Shown: positions 47,765 to 58,793 of the stretch, piece after piece
Layout of the letters: every line of letters begins with the position of its first letter
Numbering within the stretch: position 1 is the stretch's first letter
From: Ianthella basta
Taxonomy: Eukaryota > Porifera > Demospongiae > Verongiida > Ianthellidae
Length of the DNA: 64,000 bases
Assembly: GCA_964019415.1 (NCBI GenBank)
Contig: OZ025887.1
Location: 1,327,616-1,391,615 of the forward strand
Direction of reading: 5' to 3'
Position numbers and translations under genes: made by a program
The notes under the pieces: model-generated
What the model was told of the DNA's origin: nothing
Databases searched by the model: none
What the model saw: only the letters and a program-made list of their open reading frames with translations

Positions 47765-47960
47765 TCAACCAATCAATTATCATTATTAGAGTGCACCGCA
47801 CCAAAATGGTACACAGAAGGCCCAATGCAGCACTCAAACACAAGAATAGCTACAAAGGATAGTTCAACAGGAGAAAAAAGAACAGGTTGGGAACGTGGAC
47901 AAAAAGCATGTGCTTACACACCAAAGCGGGCACACCACATAGAGCTAAGATGCTTTAGAA
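47765..47960. repeat. Dispersed repeat, likely LINE 3' end (copy 1)
   Basis: Begins ATTATTAGAGTGCACCGCACC and includes GGACAAAAAGCATGTG and ACACACCAAAGCGGGCACAC. A second copy is at 63330-63520. The flanking AATCAATCAACCAATCA suggests the A/T-repeat tail of a minus-strand non-LTR element. Confidence 0.6.
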
Positions 47961-48241
47961 TCCTAGGATCTGTGCATGCTAGAGACAGTACAATGGCAGT
48001 CTGTTCACTATGACTCTGCTCTCAAGCTTTAAACCTGTCCCAATGGTTGGCTTCCTGGGGCGGATTGAGAAACTTCTATGACTGGTTTCCAACACATAAA
48101 GGTATAGCCATAAGGAAGCATAGACATTATAAGAGAAGAGGGTAGTGCAAATACTAGCCAGAGGTGATCTGACCAGTTTCTGGAAACCATGGAAACACCC
48201 CTGGATCCGCCCTTGGCTTCTGTCATCAAAGGCTGCCTGAG

Positions 48242-49262
48242 GTGGTCCCAGGCAGGGCACTGTATCAGCCCTCACATTCAAGGTTTTCTTTCATCATCCT
48301 CAGCTGTATGCTGATCCACTCATCACAGAAGAAAGTTGATGGTAACCTGGAGCTGTTTATTGATGGTCTTCCCATTGAACAGGTTCGAGTGATGAAGTTT
48401 CTTGGCGTGCTCCTAAATGACACCTTGACCTGGGGTGATCACATTGCCCACATCAGCACAAAGGTCTCTCGCAGTTTGAACTTACTTCGGCGTCTATCAT
48501 GGTTTCTTCCTAAAACCCTTCTTCTGCTTTACTTCAAGTCCTATGTCATTCCGACCTTTGAATATTGTGATGTCGTGTGGTCCAACTGTACCTCTTCTGA
48601 AGCTAAACGTCTTGATACTCTTTTCAATTATGGTTGTCGTCTTATCCTTCACAAGCCTCGCCTATACTCTGCCTCATCTGCCAGACAGGAGCTTCAATTT
48701 ACAACCTTAAGTGACAGAAGAAAGTTTCACATGTGTCAAACAATGTACAAGTGTTTGAACTCCCTGTCTCCTCCATACCTGACATGCCTTTTTGACACTC
48801 CATCAACCCACTACACACGTGCATCAACCACGAAGCATCTTAACCTCCCTGTAACTCGTTCCTCCTTTGGACAAAAAGCTTTCAGCTTTGCAGGTGCTTT
48901 GGCGTGGCGATCCCTACCTAGCCATGTTCGGGTGTCCAAAGACTTTTCTACTTTCTGCAAACTGTACAATTTGATGAGCTAATTTTTCTTTGTATAAACA
49001 TTTTGCATGAATTCCCTCACACATTTCTCTGCCTTTTCTGCATGTACCATACAATTATTGACTTTGCTCTTTTTAACCTAATATCTGACAAATGTTTCTA
49101 ACTCAACTCAAATCACAAATTTTTCCCACTTATGCATCTTTTTCATTTACCTCATCCCACCCCTTTTTCTCCTTTTATGTTGTGGGTGCCTTTGGAGTAG
49201 CCTGTGGCTAGTGGCTTTCCCACGTCAAATAAGATTACCTAACCTAACCTAACCTAACCTTT
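48242..49262 (+). pseudogene. 5'-truncated jockey/CR1-like LINE
   Basis: The frame 48305-48982 encodes the region just after the RT catalytic core: VRVMKFLGVLLNDTLTWGDHI, LLRRLSWFLPK, YFKSYVIPTFEYCDVVWSNC, ending FCKLYNLMS. This thumb and C-terminal sequence is typical of jockey/CR1/RTE-like LINEs. A ~280-bp 3' UTR ends in the pentamer tail (CCTAA)n at 49235-49260. The frame is open but everything 5' of the thumb is missing, so it is a dead but young copy. Confidence 0.75.
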
Positions 49263-49860
49263 GGTCTCTCCTCCAGTTCCGCATGCTCCTCGCCCTTCTC
49301 CATGCAGCACAAGACAACATAGCTCCAATCTCTGAATCAGTTAGGTTCGCAATTGCATCTCCTCCCACACTCTGACACTCAAAGTCACCCACGCACTTAG
49401 CCATGTTCATTATCCAGACCTCCTTGCTACACTCCACTGCCTGTCTTGCTATCTTCTTCAGTAACCTCCCCTCATACAACCTAGCTACTAGTCAACACCT
49501 TTAACCAGAATTTCACACAGTGCATGCATCTTTGCCTCACACAACAGGTAGTGAGTTGATTTCTAGCAATAAGGACACCTTGGGGTGAAGTGTGCCCACT
49601 CCAAAAAACATTCTGAGAGCATGCAGCTGGACTTGCTCGATGGATACCAAGTGCCTACTGCAGCCCCATATACCTCTGCTCCATACATCATGGTTGACTC
49701 CACTATAATTATAGAGATGCCATCAGCTTCCTGAAACTCCCAACTGTAACATCACCCATCTCTGCCCAACATCTCTGAAAACAAGCACCCAGAGCTCTTC
49801 TCCCTGCCTCTGCTTTGTCCTTCACCATCTCTTTCAGCCATTTAAAGGCGTATAATCACA
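49249..49860 (-). pseudogene. Decayed LINE C-terminus (second element)
   Basis: On the minus strand, 49855-49500 reads FKWLKEMVKDKAEAGRRALG and CFQRCWAEMGDVTVGSFRKL with frame breaks. It is followed at 49479-49249 by an open 76-codon frame (EGRLLKKIARQAVECSKEVW). These are C-terminal RT/knuckle-less segments of another non-LTR element. It lies tail to tail with the plus-strand LINE that ends at 49262. Confidence 0.5.
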
Positions 49861-50029
49861 CAGCTTGTGTACAATGTCATGCTGTGTACATGCAGTGTGA
49901 ACAATTACATGTATGACTGTGTAGCTACACAATGCACATGTTGTCCAATTTGGTGATTGTGACTGAGGGTTTGGAGATTGATCTGTGTGCATACTGCTTC
50001 CCCATCCATCTCATATGTCATATCACACC

Positions 50030-50396
50030 AAATGGGTAGAAGGGAGGGAATCCACCACTCCAAGTCAAACTGTGCCAGTTGTTCTGCCTTTTCTCGTATC
50101 ATGCGCCAATCTTCAGGGGAGCCCTCCAGAGTAATCTCAGGGATGCCACACATTGTATGGCAGCCATACCTAAAATATGATTTCATTGCCTCCATGAGGA
50201 CGATCTCGCTCACTGCCTTGCTCACAGGGTCAGTGGTGGAGAACTGTGGGAGGATGAGGTCATGTGTCTCAGCACCAATGTGGCCACGGATCTGAGCGGA
50301 GAAGCTACTAAACACCTCCTGCCATGGATTTTGCTGGCCTTTCACAAAGTCATCACGCCTTACCACTATTTCTTCATTCCCCTCGTGAGACACAAA
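50030..50396 (-). pseudogene. DUF4419 middle fragment (relic 3a)
   Basis: Only the central third of the gene remains, from FVSHEGNEEIVV to WWIPSLLPI, with loop RYGCHTM as in paralogue 2. Both ends stop abruptly in unrelated DNA. A small open frame extends into flanking sequence but has no start or downstream domain. Confidence 0.8.
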
Positions 50397-50670
50397 CATT
50401 TCCTAGGATCTGGGCACCACCCTAACCGGATCTCTGGATCCGCCACTGATTGGATACATGGTAAGTGGATTCCCTTTAAATATGTTATGATTTTAGCCAT
50501 GACCCGTAGTGTCTCAGCAATAGTGCATACAATGTCATTTCAAACTCCTATTGTGTAAAACATTTCACATGCAGCTACAATCTCAATTTGTATCTGTTAC
50601 ATGCAATTAACATTATTGTTGTTTTTCAATTATTTCTGTATCAATCTTTCAATTCAAGTACGTATATGCA

Positions 50671-50800
50671 ACACCCTTAGAAAGTGCTCTGGTAGCACAT
50701 TGAAGATGCTCTGGTAGCACATTGAAGGTGCTCCAATAGCACCTGAAAGTGCTCCATTAGCATCCTAAGGGTTCAGTGCATTACACCCCTTAGGGTGTAG
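50671..50800. repeat. 27-bp minisatellite framed by CCTTAG/CTAAGG
   Basis: Four units of GTGCTCTGGTAGCACATTGAAG-like sequence (each unit itself can form a GTGCT...AGCAC hairpin) between ACACCCTTAG at 50670 and CCTAAGGGTT at 50763. It is followed by the near-palindrome ACACCCCTTAGGGTGT at 50783-50798. Confidence 0.65.
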
Positions 50801-51061
50801 CCACTGGCTATTGGTGTGCACAAATGGGTACAAATGGAGTTTCTGTAGCCAAAATGGAACATTTACATCAGAAAATAGCAACACAGACAAAAGGATTTCT
50901 ACTAACCAATTGCCTAAACTAAAGCTGCATGTATATATGTGAGGTAGAACAATAAAGTGGGTAGCAAACACCAAATAAGGCTGTTGGTTATAATGATACA
51001 TTGAACCTATTCTAACACAAACTGCATGATCTTGCTGTGATAAATGTACACACACACTACC

Positions 51062-51413
51062 CAATACACTCAAGCTCCTGGTGTGGCATTGGATGCCTCC
51101 ACCACTGCCCAGCCAAGTTCTGGTCTCAGAGCAAAGGTCTTAGTGTCCTGCTTCACTGCCATGAACCCTCCAACAAACTGCATCTAGTACTGAGTGCTGT
51201 AGTACTCCCACACAAACGGAGCTCTTGAGAGGCCAGAGGGGATGCTGTCAGTGCATGGTAGCACCACTGAATGGTCCTTCTGCCTCCATTTCGATCCAAG
51301 GGTTCCATCCATCAGTCAAATATGGAAAGAGCTTCAAGATCCATCCACTGGAGTAAGGACCTCCGGAAGCATGCTTAAGTTTGTAAATGTCTGACCAAAA
51401 TCTCTGGTCCACT
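51062..51413 (-). pseudogene. DUF4419 C-terminal fragment (relic 3b)
   Basis: Carries the 3' third of the gene (from the QRFWSDIYKLKHASGG region to NATPGA), with a nonsense change at the Gln of YQMQF (TAG on the minus strand near 51186) and a small insertion near 51254 that breaks the frame. On the minus strand it lies upstream of relic 3a, the wrong order for one gene, so a rearrangement has occurred. Confidence 0.8.
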
Positions 51414-52195
51414 TTAATGTTCTGTACTATTATAATACCTCATTTACAAGCATGTATACAGCTTTAGTTTTGGCAATACAGAGTAGTAACCCTTTGGTTT
51501 GTGCTTTGCTGTTTTCTGATGTTAATGTTCCATTTTGGCTACTTTATATTGTTACATGCATGCATTTGTACCAGTTTGTGCACATCAAGTAGTTGCAGCC
51601 TTTAATACTACAACAGGTTCACAACTTGCCAGTGCAGTATGCACACAGAAGATCAATCTCCAAACCTTCAGTCACAATTACCAAATTGAATACAATTTCA
51701 AACATGTGTACACATGTTACATGTAATTCTTTATACCGTATATGCGCAGGTTGGAGGTATGTGCGTAACATATGCAGCATTTACATAATCTATCTGATTA
51801 TACACCACATGGCTAGGTAACTATAAGTATATAGCCAGTAAAGGTTCAGATAGTTGCAAAATCATCCCACTAATTAAAGTATATGGATAGCTGCCTACCA
51901 GTTATGCACCATATATGCCTGGGGTGTAGCGACGGATTGTGAATAATTATAATGTACGTAGTAGGACTAGCATTTGGTGCTGATATAGCTATATCCTTGC
52001 ACGTAGGGCCCATGCATGCATGGTTAATGCTCCATTGTGTAGCTAACATCCCTTCGTTGTGTCTGTAATGATTATGTGTGCGTCATCTGTGCACCATTGC
52101 TATATATTCGCAATTTAATCTTTAGTGTTCTCTAAACTAATAATCATGAACAGGCGGCCAAAAGTTGCGGAAAACGCCAAATGAAAATAAAATGG
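51414..52195. repeat. Inverted copy of a DUF4419 spacer
   Basis: This segment is the reverse complement of the cluster's normal upstream spacer. 51820-52190 matches 58840-59230 in inverse orientation (for example CACCATATATGCCTGGGGTG versus CACCCCAGGCATATATGGTG), and 51580-51730 matches 59280-59400. It abuts relic 3b on the left and the 3' flank of paralogue 4 on the right. The conserved ETS/YY1 promoter element is not included. Confidence 0.75.
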
Positions 52196-52482
52196 CCACT
52201 ACAAGATTGCAACTACTTGATGTGCACAAACTGGCTTAAATGGAGTAGCGAAAATGGAACATGCACATCGATCAGAAAACAGCAACACGGACAAATAAAA
52301 GGGTTCCTACTAGCTACAGATTGCCAAAACTGAAGCTGCATGCATGTAAATGAGGTAGCACAGTGTAGCAAACACCAAATAAGGCTGTTATAGTTATAAT
52401 GATACATTGAACCTATATTAAACAACACAAACTAATCTGGGTGTTCGCTGTGCTAAATGTACACACACACTACCCAATACAC

Positions 52483-53676
52483 TCAAGCTCCTGGTGTGGC
52501 ATTGGATGCCTCCACCACTGCCCAGCCAAGTTCTGGTCTCAGAGCAAAGGTTTTAGGGTCCTGCTTCACTGCCACGAACCCTCCAACAAACTGCATCTGG
52601 TACTGAGTGCTGTAGTACTCCCACACAAACGGAGCTCTTGAGAGGCCAGAGGGGAAACTGTCAGTGGTAGGTCCATCAAATGGTCCTTCTGACTCTCTTT
52701 CAATCCAAGGGTTACGTCCATGAGTCAAATATGGGAAGAGCTTCAAAATCCACCCACTGCAGAAAGGACCTCCAGAGGCACCATCGAGTTTGTAAATGTT
52801 TGACCAAAATCTTTGGTCCACGTCTCCAGAGCTGGCAGCCACAAATTGGTCCAAAACAGGTAGAAGGGAGGGAATCCACCATTCCAAGTCAAACTGCGCC
52901 AGTTGTTCTGCCTTCTCTCGTATCATGCGCCAATCTTCAGGGGAGCCCTCCAGAGTAATCTCAGGGATGCCACATGCTGTACGCACGAGAAATTCAAAAT
53001 ATGATTTCATTGCTTCCATGAGGACTATCTCGCTCACTGCCTTGCTCACAGGGTCAGTGGTGGAGAACTGTGGGACGATGAGGTCATGTGTCTCAGCACC
53101 AATGTGGCCACGGATCTGAGCAGAGAAGCTACTAAACACCTCATGCCATGGATTTTGCTGGCCCTTCACAAAGTCATCACGCCTTACCAGTAATTTTTTC
53201 TTCCCTTCGTGAGATACAAACTTGCTTCTGAGCTTTTCAGCGTTCTCGTTCACATGAATAGAGAGACCTTGCATAATGCACAGCCAGATCATGTCTGGAC
53301 TCAGCACGAGAGGGTAGTGATGGGCGAAGGCAGTGTGGACGGAATCGATCAGTGCGTTGATCTGTTTGGATGGGCTGAAGACGCTCTTCACCACTGGATC
53401 TGATTGGTTGTAGCACGCTTCCACCTTGTACCCCAATCTGGAATCAATGTATTCTTTCATCGTTCCCGTCGGGAGGGCCTCCGTGGAGCGCTCAACGTTT
53501 GGGTTCACGGTGAATGTAACTGCGTTGGGTGCAGCAGCAGCTCTCAACGGATCAAGTGAAAAGAAAGGACCACGCCCATAGAGTGCTACCCCTAACCCTG
53601 ACACTAGTAAGGCTAACCCAAATGTACGATAAGCAGCCCGGGAGAATGCATGGTCCGCTCTTTCCAATTCACCCAT
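52483..53676 (-). CDS. DUF4419-family protein with N-terminal membrane anchor, paralogue 4
   Basis: A 397-aa ORF from ATG (MGELERADHAF). It differs from the other paralogues by ~45 extra N-terminal residues containing a hydrophobic helix (TFGLALLVSGLGVALYG, about residues 18-34) before the shared TFTVNP...STEALPTGTMKE start, and by a shortened first variable segment (DPVVKSVFSPSKQINAL). Loop 2 reads EFLVRTA and loop 3 LDGA. The DUF4419 core is intact. The anchor suggests a membrane-bound version with the DUF4419 domain on the C-terminal side; topology is not determined. Its sister at 59665-60547 is degenerate. Confidence 0.83.
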   Translation of the reverse strand: MGELERADHAFSRAAYRTFGLALLVSGLGVALYGRGPFFSLDPLRAAAAPNAVTFTVNPNVERSTEALPTGTMKEYIDSRLGYKVEACYNQSDPVVKSVFSPSKQINALIDSVHTAFAHHYPLVLSPDMIWLCIMQGLSIHVNENAEKLRSKFVSHEGKKKLLVRRDDFVKGQQNPWHEVFSSFSAQIRGHIGAETHDLIVPQFSTTDPVSKAVSEIVLMEAMKSYFEFLVRTACGIPEITLEGSPEDWRMIREKAEQLAQFDLEWWIPSLLPVLDQFVAASSGDVDQRFWSNIYKLDGASGGPFCSGWILKLFPYLTHGRNPWIERESEGPFDGPTTDSFPSGLSRAPFVWEYYSTQYQMQFVGGFVAVKQDPKTFALRPELGWAVVEASNATPGA

Positions 53677-53755
53677 GTCCTTCTCTCGCCGAGTTAGAGA
53701 CTCTGTCTATCCCTGTCAAGAGCCTGTCTTGGATCTGCCACAAACGAACCAGGTT

Positions 53756-53774
53756 CACTTCTGCTAAAATGGCC
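53756..53774 (-). promoter_or_regulatory. Conserved DUF4419 promoter element (paralogue 4)
   Basis: Minus strand GGCCATTTTAGCAGAAGTG: YY1-like core kept, ETS-like half modified. It precedes the membrane-anchored gene by ~80 bp. Confidence 0.5.
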
Positions 53775-55063
53775 GCCACAAACTGATTTTCTATATTTGC
53801 GCAAATATTTGATTTATTTCGCGTTTACCCGTGAATTATTGGCCGCCTGTTTACGTTACTTTAACGAACAGTATAAAGATTGAGTACGAAAACAGTAGTC
53901 TCACAGGGATGGTAAAAACATTACAGATACAAGGTAGGCCTCTATTCGTAGCTACACAGTGAAGCATTAGCTACGTATGGACCATGCTAGCTATGACCAT
54001 GCCGATGCTCCAGCTTTCATGTGCATTTCTCCTTTTGTATCTGTACATGCTTGTTGCTCATCACATGCTCATGTTATCTACAGCAACGCATGCAGTGAGG
54101 TTAAACTGTTTCTCAGTCAGCCTGGTACTGGCCAGCTTTAGCTATTGCCATGCAGTGTATCCTATTTTCCATTAATGTTTGTATTGGAGAAGTGACTAAG
54201 TTGTTCCTCATTGACTATTCTTGTCGTTGGGATATCCTGCACACCAATATGTTAATCATGTATACATCCAGTAGCTAAATACCCCAGCATTTACCAGCCG
54301 GTTGCCATGGCAATAACCATTGGTACCAACTTACTGTACCAACCATTAACCAACTTATTGTTGCTTCTGTACTGCTATCAAAGTGAGTGCATAGTCTGGT
54401 CTAAACAGCTGTACTTTCAAGCATTACATGCCTAAATCCAATGATGTATACGCATTGGAAAAGGTGACCAATATAGCAGAGCCTCATTACATGTAGCTAC
54501 AGAACTTGAAAGTCAATGTAAACTGTTTCATTCACAATGTAACAGTTGGTCGATGAAGAGTACTTTCTATACTATGTGATTTAGCTGCTCAACAATTCCC
54601 TATTTCTAGTGACCAATTGGTCCCCATCCTAATGGACGTTTCCAGAGTATATCCGTGAATCATTAATCAGGGCAATCATGGGAATATCTGCGCGGACCGG
54701 TATATACTGCAGCATCAGCCATGTTACCATGGCAACGGCATAGCTAGGCTTATTCATACTATTGACACACATGCCCAGTCACACCTAGTCTAGCTCGCTA
54801 GACCTTCCCAGTAAAGACCTGCCAGGCACTTAGCTACTGGAATGGTGTAGCGAGCCAGGCTACTCACACTATAAACAGAACAAACATGCAAACAAACCAA
54901 TGGGTTACAACTATTGCCAAAACCAAACTCCACGCATGTATAGATCAGATGGTATGGGATAAAAAGGTGTAGCGAACAACAAGGCTGTTAGTCAAAATGA
55001 TACATTGAAAGTAGTAACCTATTACACTGCTCTGGCGCGAACATACTCTGATCCCCAATACAC
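53775..55063. other. Long intergenic spacer with X-box-like sites
   Basis: No ORF is supported. Two RFX-like palindromes are present: GTTGCCATGGCAAT at 54301-54314 and GTTACCATGGCAAC at 54723-54736. The right part resembles other DUF4419 3' flanks (AAGGCTGTTAGTC, ATGATACATTGAA). Confidence 0.5.
54723..54736. promoter_or_regulatory. Perfect X-box-like palindrome
   Basis: GTTACC-AT-GGCAAC meets the RFX consensus in both halves. There is no adjacent start codon, so any target gene is uncertain. Confidence 0.45.
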
Positions 55064-55945
55064 TCAAGCTCCTGGTGTGGCATTGGATGCCTCCACCACT
55101 GCCCAGCCAAGTTCTGGTCTCAGAGCAAAGGTTTTAGGGTCCTGCTTCACTGCCATGAACCCTCCAACAAACTGCATCTGGTACTGAGTGCTGTAGTACT
55201 CCCACACAAACCAGAGGGGCCACACAAGGCCAGAGGGGAAGCTGTCAGTGGTAGCACCACTGAATGGTCCTTCTGCCTCCATTTCGATCCAAGGGTTACG
55301 TCCATCAGTCAAATATGGAAAGAGCTTCAAGATCCATCCACTGGAGTAAGGACCTCCGGAAGCATGCTTAAGTTTGTAAATGTCTGACCAAAATCTCTGG
55401 TCCACGTCTCCAGAGCTGGCAGCCACAAATTGGTCCAAAACAGGTAGAAGGGAAGGAATCCACCACTCCAAGTCAAACTGTGCCAGCTGCTCTGCCTTCT
55501 CTCGTATCATGCGCCAATCTTCAGGGGAGTCTTCCCGAGTAATCTCAGGGATGCCACAACGCGTAACCAAGCGATACGCAAAATATGATTTCATTGCCTC
55601 CATGAGGACGATCTCGCTCACTGCCTTGCTCACAGGGTCAGTGGTGGAGAACTGTGGGAGGATGAGGTCATGTGTCTCAGCACCAATGTGGCCACGGATC
55701 TGAGCAGAGAAGCTACTAAACACCTCCTGCCATGGATTTTGCTGGCCTTTCACAAAGTCATCACGCCTTACCACTATTTCTTTCTTTCCCTCATGAGACA
55801 CAAACTTGCTTCTGAGCTTCTCAGCGTTCTCGTTCACATGAATAGAGAGACCTTGCATAATGCACAGCCAGATCATGTCTGGACTCAGCACGAGAGGGTA
55901 ATGACAGGCGAAGGCAGTGTGGATGGCCTTAACCAGGGCATGCAT
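55064..55945 (-). pseudogene. DUF4419 paralogue 5, 5'-truncated
   Basis: The open frame of 293 aa begins MHALVKAIHTAF, equivalent to residue ~72 of the full-length copies. Upstream sequence diverges at 55946 and lacks the first ~70 codons and the promoter element. The core is otherwise intact: loop 2 reads AYRLVTR, shared with paralogue 6. A short insertion changes SGLSRAPFVW to SGLVWPLWFVW. It may still be translated if another promoter is used, but is most likely a truncated pseudogene. Confidence 0.7.
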
Positions 55946-57557
55946 TGATCTGACCAGATGGGATGAGGTTAACTAGCTACAGGAGTCATTCCAAAATGTC
56001 CAAAACTCACCAGAGAGTGAGGGGTCATGTAGCTAGCTAGCTACTGTGCTGAAATCGTGTACACTGTGGGTGAAATCCACTGAAATCTTGAAATCTGAAA
56101 TATCCTAATTTTTGTGCACTGATATAAAAGTCACCATTTAAATCATGAGAAACTCTTAGCTAGTACACCGTGTAGTATCAACTTGCTCAACTTGTTTCTG
56201 CGTTCTCAAAGGCTGTGAAATGGCTGAGTAGTCCAGTTGACTCTTGAACATGCATGATACACTACAGAGTACATTTCTGTGATGTCATGGAGTTATAGCT
56301 TAAGCTATCTCTTAGTAATCTATAAGTGATCTACACTGTGAATATTCTTTTGATTAAACCACTACCATGGCCATCCCGTCCATGCCTGTTAGCTAGCTAG
56401 CTAAACTCCAGGATCATTTGTACAGTGAAACCTGTCTAAGACAGCCACCTATGAGTCAGCTCTAACTGACCTGTACGAAGAGGTGGCCTACTCAGTGACC
56501 ATCTTAGACAGGTTTCACTGTACAAAGTAATATAATATTATGATCATAGTTGTGCAATTAATGTAGAAACGGTAACTGCAACTGCTTTGAATCACAATCA
56601 TGTTCATGCATTATACCACATGCATGCTGAAATTTTGGAGAGTCAGCCAAAGATTTTGATTTCCCAAAAGGGAGTTGGAAAGAAAGTCATGCAAAGTGTA
56701 TACAGTTGCCAGGCAGCCTGCATGGTCTTCATAGTGGACCTGGCTGCACCACCAGATTGATGATGACAGCTAGCGTATTTGGCACAACAACAACAGAAAT
56801 AGAAACTATTAAGTATTCAAAGCATGTCTGTTAGTGTGTGTAACTTTGTTGTTACATGTTTTGATTACTACAAGTTTCTGTTTTTGCTGTTGATGTGTCT
56901 TTTGAATCATTCAGTGCTATATTGCTGTTGCTAATGTCACAAAACAGTCAATTTCAGAATGGTTGGCCAAAACGGCAAATGGTAGAGCAGCCAAATGGTG
57001 TGATGTCACTGTTAGTTTACTGCTTGCCATTATGTCACACCCATTGTCCTGTATTGTCTTTCCTTATGACGTCACACCATTTGCCATTTACCTCTAAATT
57101 TGTACAACTATTCTGAAATAGGCTGCATTACTTTACCTATTATATACATACTGTACAGATTATTGATCACCTCACATGATGCTAAAGAGTCTGTACCATG
57201 TAAGTTACGCGATATTATCATATGGTGCTAGTCCCCCACAGCCATGCAGCTACCCCATTGCAGGCAAAACATGCTGCAAACAGTAGTTTCCCGAGGCCTG
57301 ACCAGCTTTAATAGTTGCTTCCTGTGAGCCTGTGGTGTGGTGGTAATGCTATCAATTACAAGACATGACAAAAGGATTTCTACTAACAGATTGCCTAAAC
57401 TAAAGCTGTATGTATATGTATGAGGTAGAACAATAAAGTGTATAGCAAACACCAAATAAGGCTGTTGGTTATAATGATACATTGAACCTATTTAAACACA
57501 AACTGCATGATCTGGGTGTTTGCTGTGATAAATGTACACACACACTACCCAACACAC
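55946..57557. other. Intergenic with MITE and inverted repeats
   Basis: No gene seen. It contains a pogo-like MITE (56423-56520), an inverted repeat of CAAATGGTGTGATGTCAC and its complement (56990-57085), and, from about 57360, the usual DUF4419 3' flank. Confidence 0.5.
56423..56520. mobile_element. 98-bp pogo/Tigger-like MITE
   Basis: Ends are CAGTGAAACCTGTCTAAGA and its exact complement, flanked on both sides by TA. The CAGTGAAACC terminus and TA target site are characteristic of Tc1/mariner-pogo (Tigger) elements. Too short to code. Confidence 0.75.
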
Positions 57558-58649
57558 TCAAGCTCCTGGTGTGGCATTGGATGCCTCTACCACTGCCCAG
57601 CCAAGTTCTGGTCTCAGAGCAAAGGTTTTAGGGTCCTGCTTCACTGCCATGAACCCTCCAACAAACTGCATCTGGTACTCACTTTCGAAGTACTCCCACA
57701 CAAACGGAGCTCTTGAGAGGCCAGAGGGGAAGCTGTCAGTGGTAGCACCACTGAATGGTCCTTCTGCTTCCATTTCGATCCAAGGGTTACGTCCACGAGT
57801 CAAATATGGAAAGAGCTTCAAGATCCATCCACTGGAGTAGGGACCTCCGGAATCATCGTTGAGTTTGTAAATGTCTGACCAAAATCTCTGGTCTACGTCT
57901 CCAGAGCTGGCAGCCACAAATTGGTCCAAAATGGGTAGAAGGGAAGGAATCCACCACTCCAAGTCAAACTGTGCCAGTTGTTCTGCCTTCTCTCGTATCA
58001 TGCGCCAATCTTCAGGGGAGCCCTCCAGAGTAATCTCAGGGATGCCACAACGCGTAACCAAACGATACGCAAAATACGATTTCATTGCTTCCATGAGGAC
58101 GATCTCGCTCACTGCCTTGCTCACAGGGTCAGTGGTGGAGAACTGTGGGAGGATGAGGTCATGTGTCTCAGCACCAATGTGACCACGGATCTGAGCAGAG
58201 AAGCTACTAAACACCTCATGCCATGGATTTTGCTGGCCCTTCACAAAGTCATCACGCCTTACCACTATTTCTTCCTTCCCCTCGTGAGATATAAACTTGC
58301 TTCTGAGCTTCTCAGCGTTCTCGTTCACATGAATAGAGAGACCTTGCATAATGCACAGCCAGATCATGTCTGGACTCAGCACGAGAGGGTAGTGACGGTC
58401 GAAGGCAGTGTGGACGGCCTTAACCAGGGCATTCATCTCACCAGATGCAGATGGGACGAGGTATTCCAAACCCTTCTTAGGCGTTGGCCTACTCTTGTGC
58501 ACCACCGGATCTGATTGGTTGTAGCACGCTTCCACATTGTACCCCAATCTGGAGTTGATGTGCTCCTTCATCGTTCCTGTCGGGAGGGCCTCCTTGGAGC
58601 GCTTAACCTTTGGGTTCACGGTGAACGTACAGGCTTTGGAGGCAGCCAT
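57558..58649 (-). CDS. DUF4419-family protein, paralogue 6
   Basis: A 363-aa ORF from ATG (MAASKACTFTV). It has the longest first variable segment (HKSRPTPKKGLEYLVPSASGEM). Loop 2 reads AYRLVTR, loop 3 LNDD and loop 4 EYFESEY (QYYSTQY in other copies). The remaining protein matches the other paralogues closely. Shares loop 2 with truncated paralogue 5 but not loops 3 and 4, a mosaic pattern that suggests gene conversion. Confidence 0.85.
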   Translation of the reverse strand: MAASKACTFTVNPKVKRSKEALPTGTMKEHINSRLGYNVEACYNQSDPVVHKSRPTPKKGLEYLVPSASGEMNALVKAVHTAFDRHYPLVLSPDMIWLCIMQGLSIHVNENAEKLRSKFISHEGKEEIVVRRDDFVKGQQNPWHEVFSSFSAQIRGHIGAETHDLILPQFSTTDPVSKAVSEIVLMEAMKSYFAYRLVTRCGIPEITLEGSPEDWRMIREKAEQLAQFDLEWWIPSLLPILDQFVAASSGDVDQRFWSDIYKLNDDSGGPYSSGWILKLFPYLTRGRNPWIEMEAEGPFSGATTDSFPSGLSRAPFVWEYFESEYQMQFVGGFMAVKQDPKTFALRPELGWAVVEASNATPGA

Positions 58650-58775
58650 TTCAACTGGTTCTAGCTATCTAGCTAAGCTTCTCTCGCCGAGTTCGTGCTT
58701 CTGCCTCGAAATCCAGCGAGATCTGCTGAGTCAGGTAGAACTAAGGGGGTCGAGTATCTATGGTCAGTACCTTTT

Positions 58776-58793
58776 CACATCCGCTAAAATGGC
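58776..58793 (-). promoter_or_regulatory. Conserved DUF4419 promoter element (paralogue 6)
   Basis: Minus strand GCCATTTTAGCGGATGTG, ~130 bp upstream of the ATG, identical to the element before paralogue 2. Confidence 0.5.

Noticed and set aside
55064-55945. Paralogue 5 as a normal complete gene
   Set aside because: Homology to the other copies breaks at about 55946, the first ~70 codons and the promoter element are missing, so it is treated as truncated.
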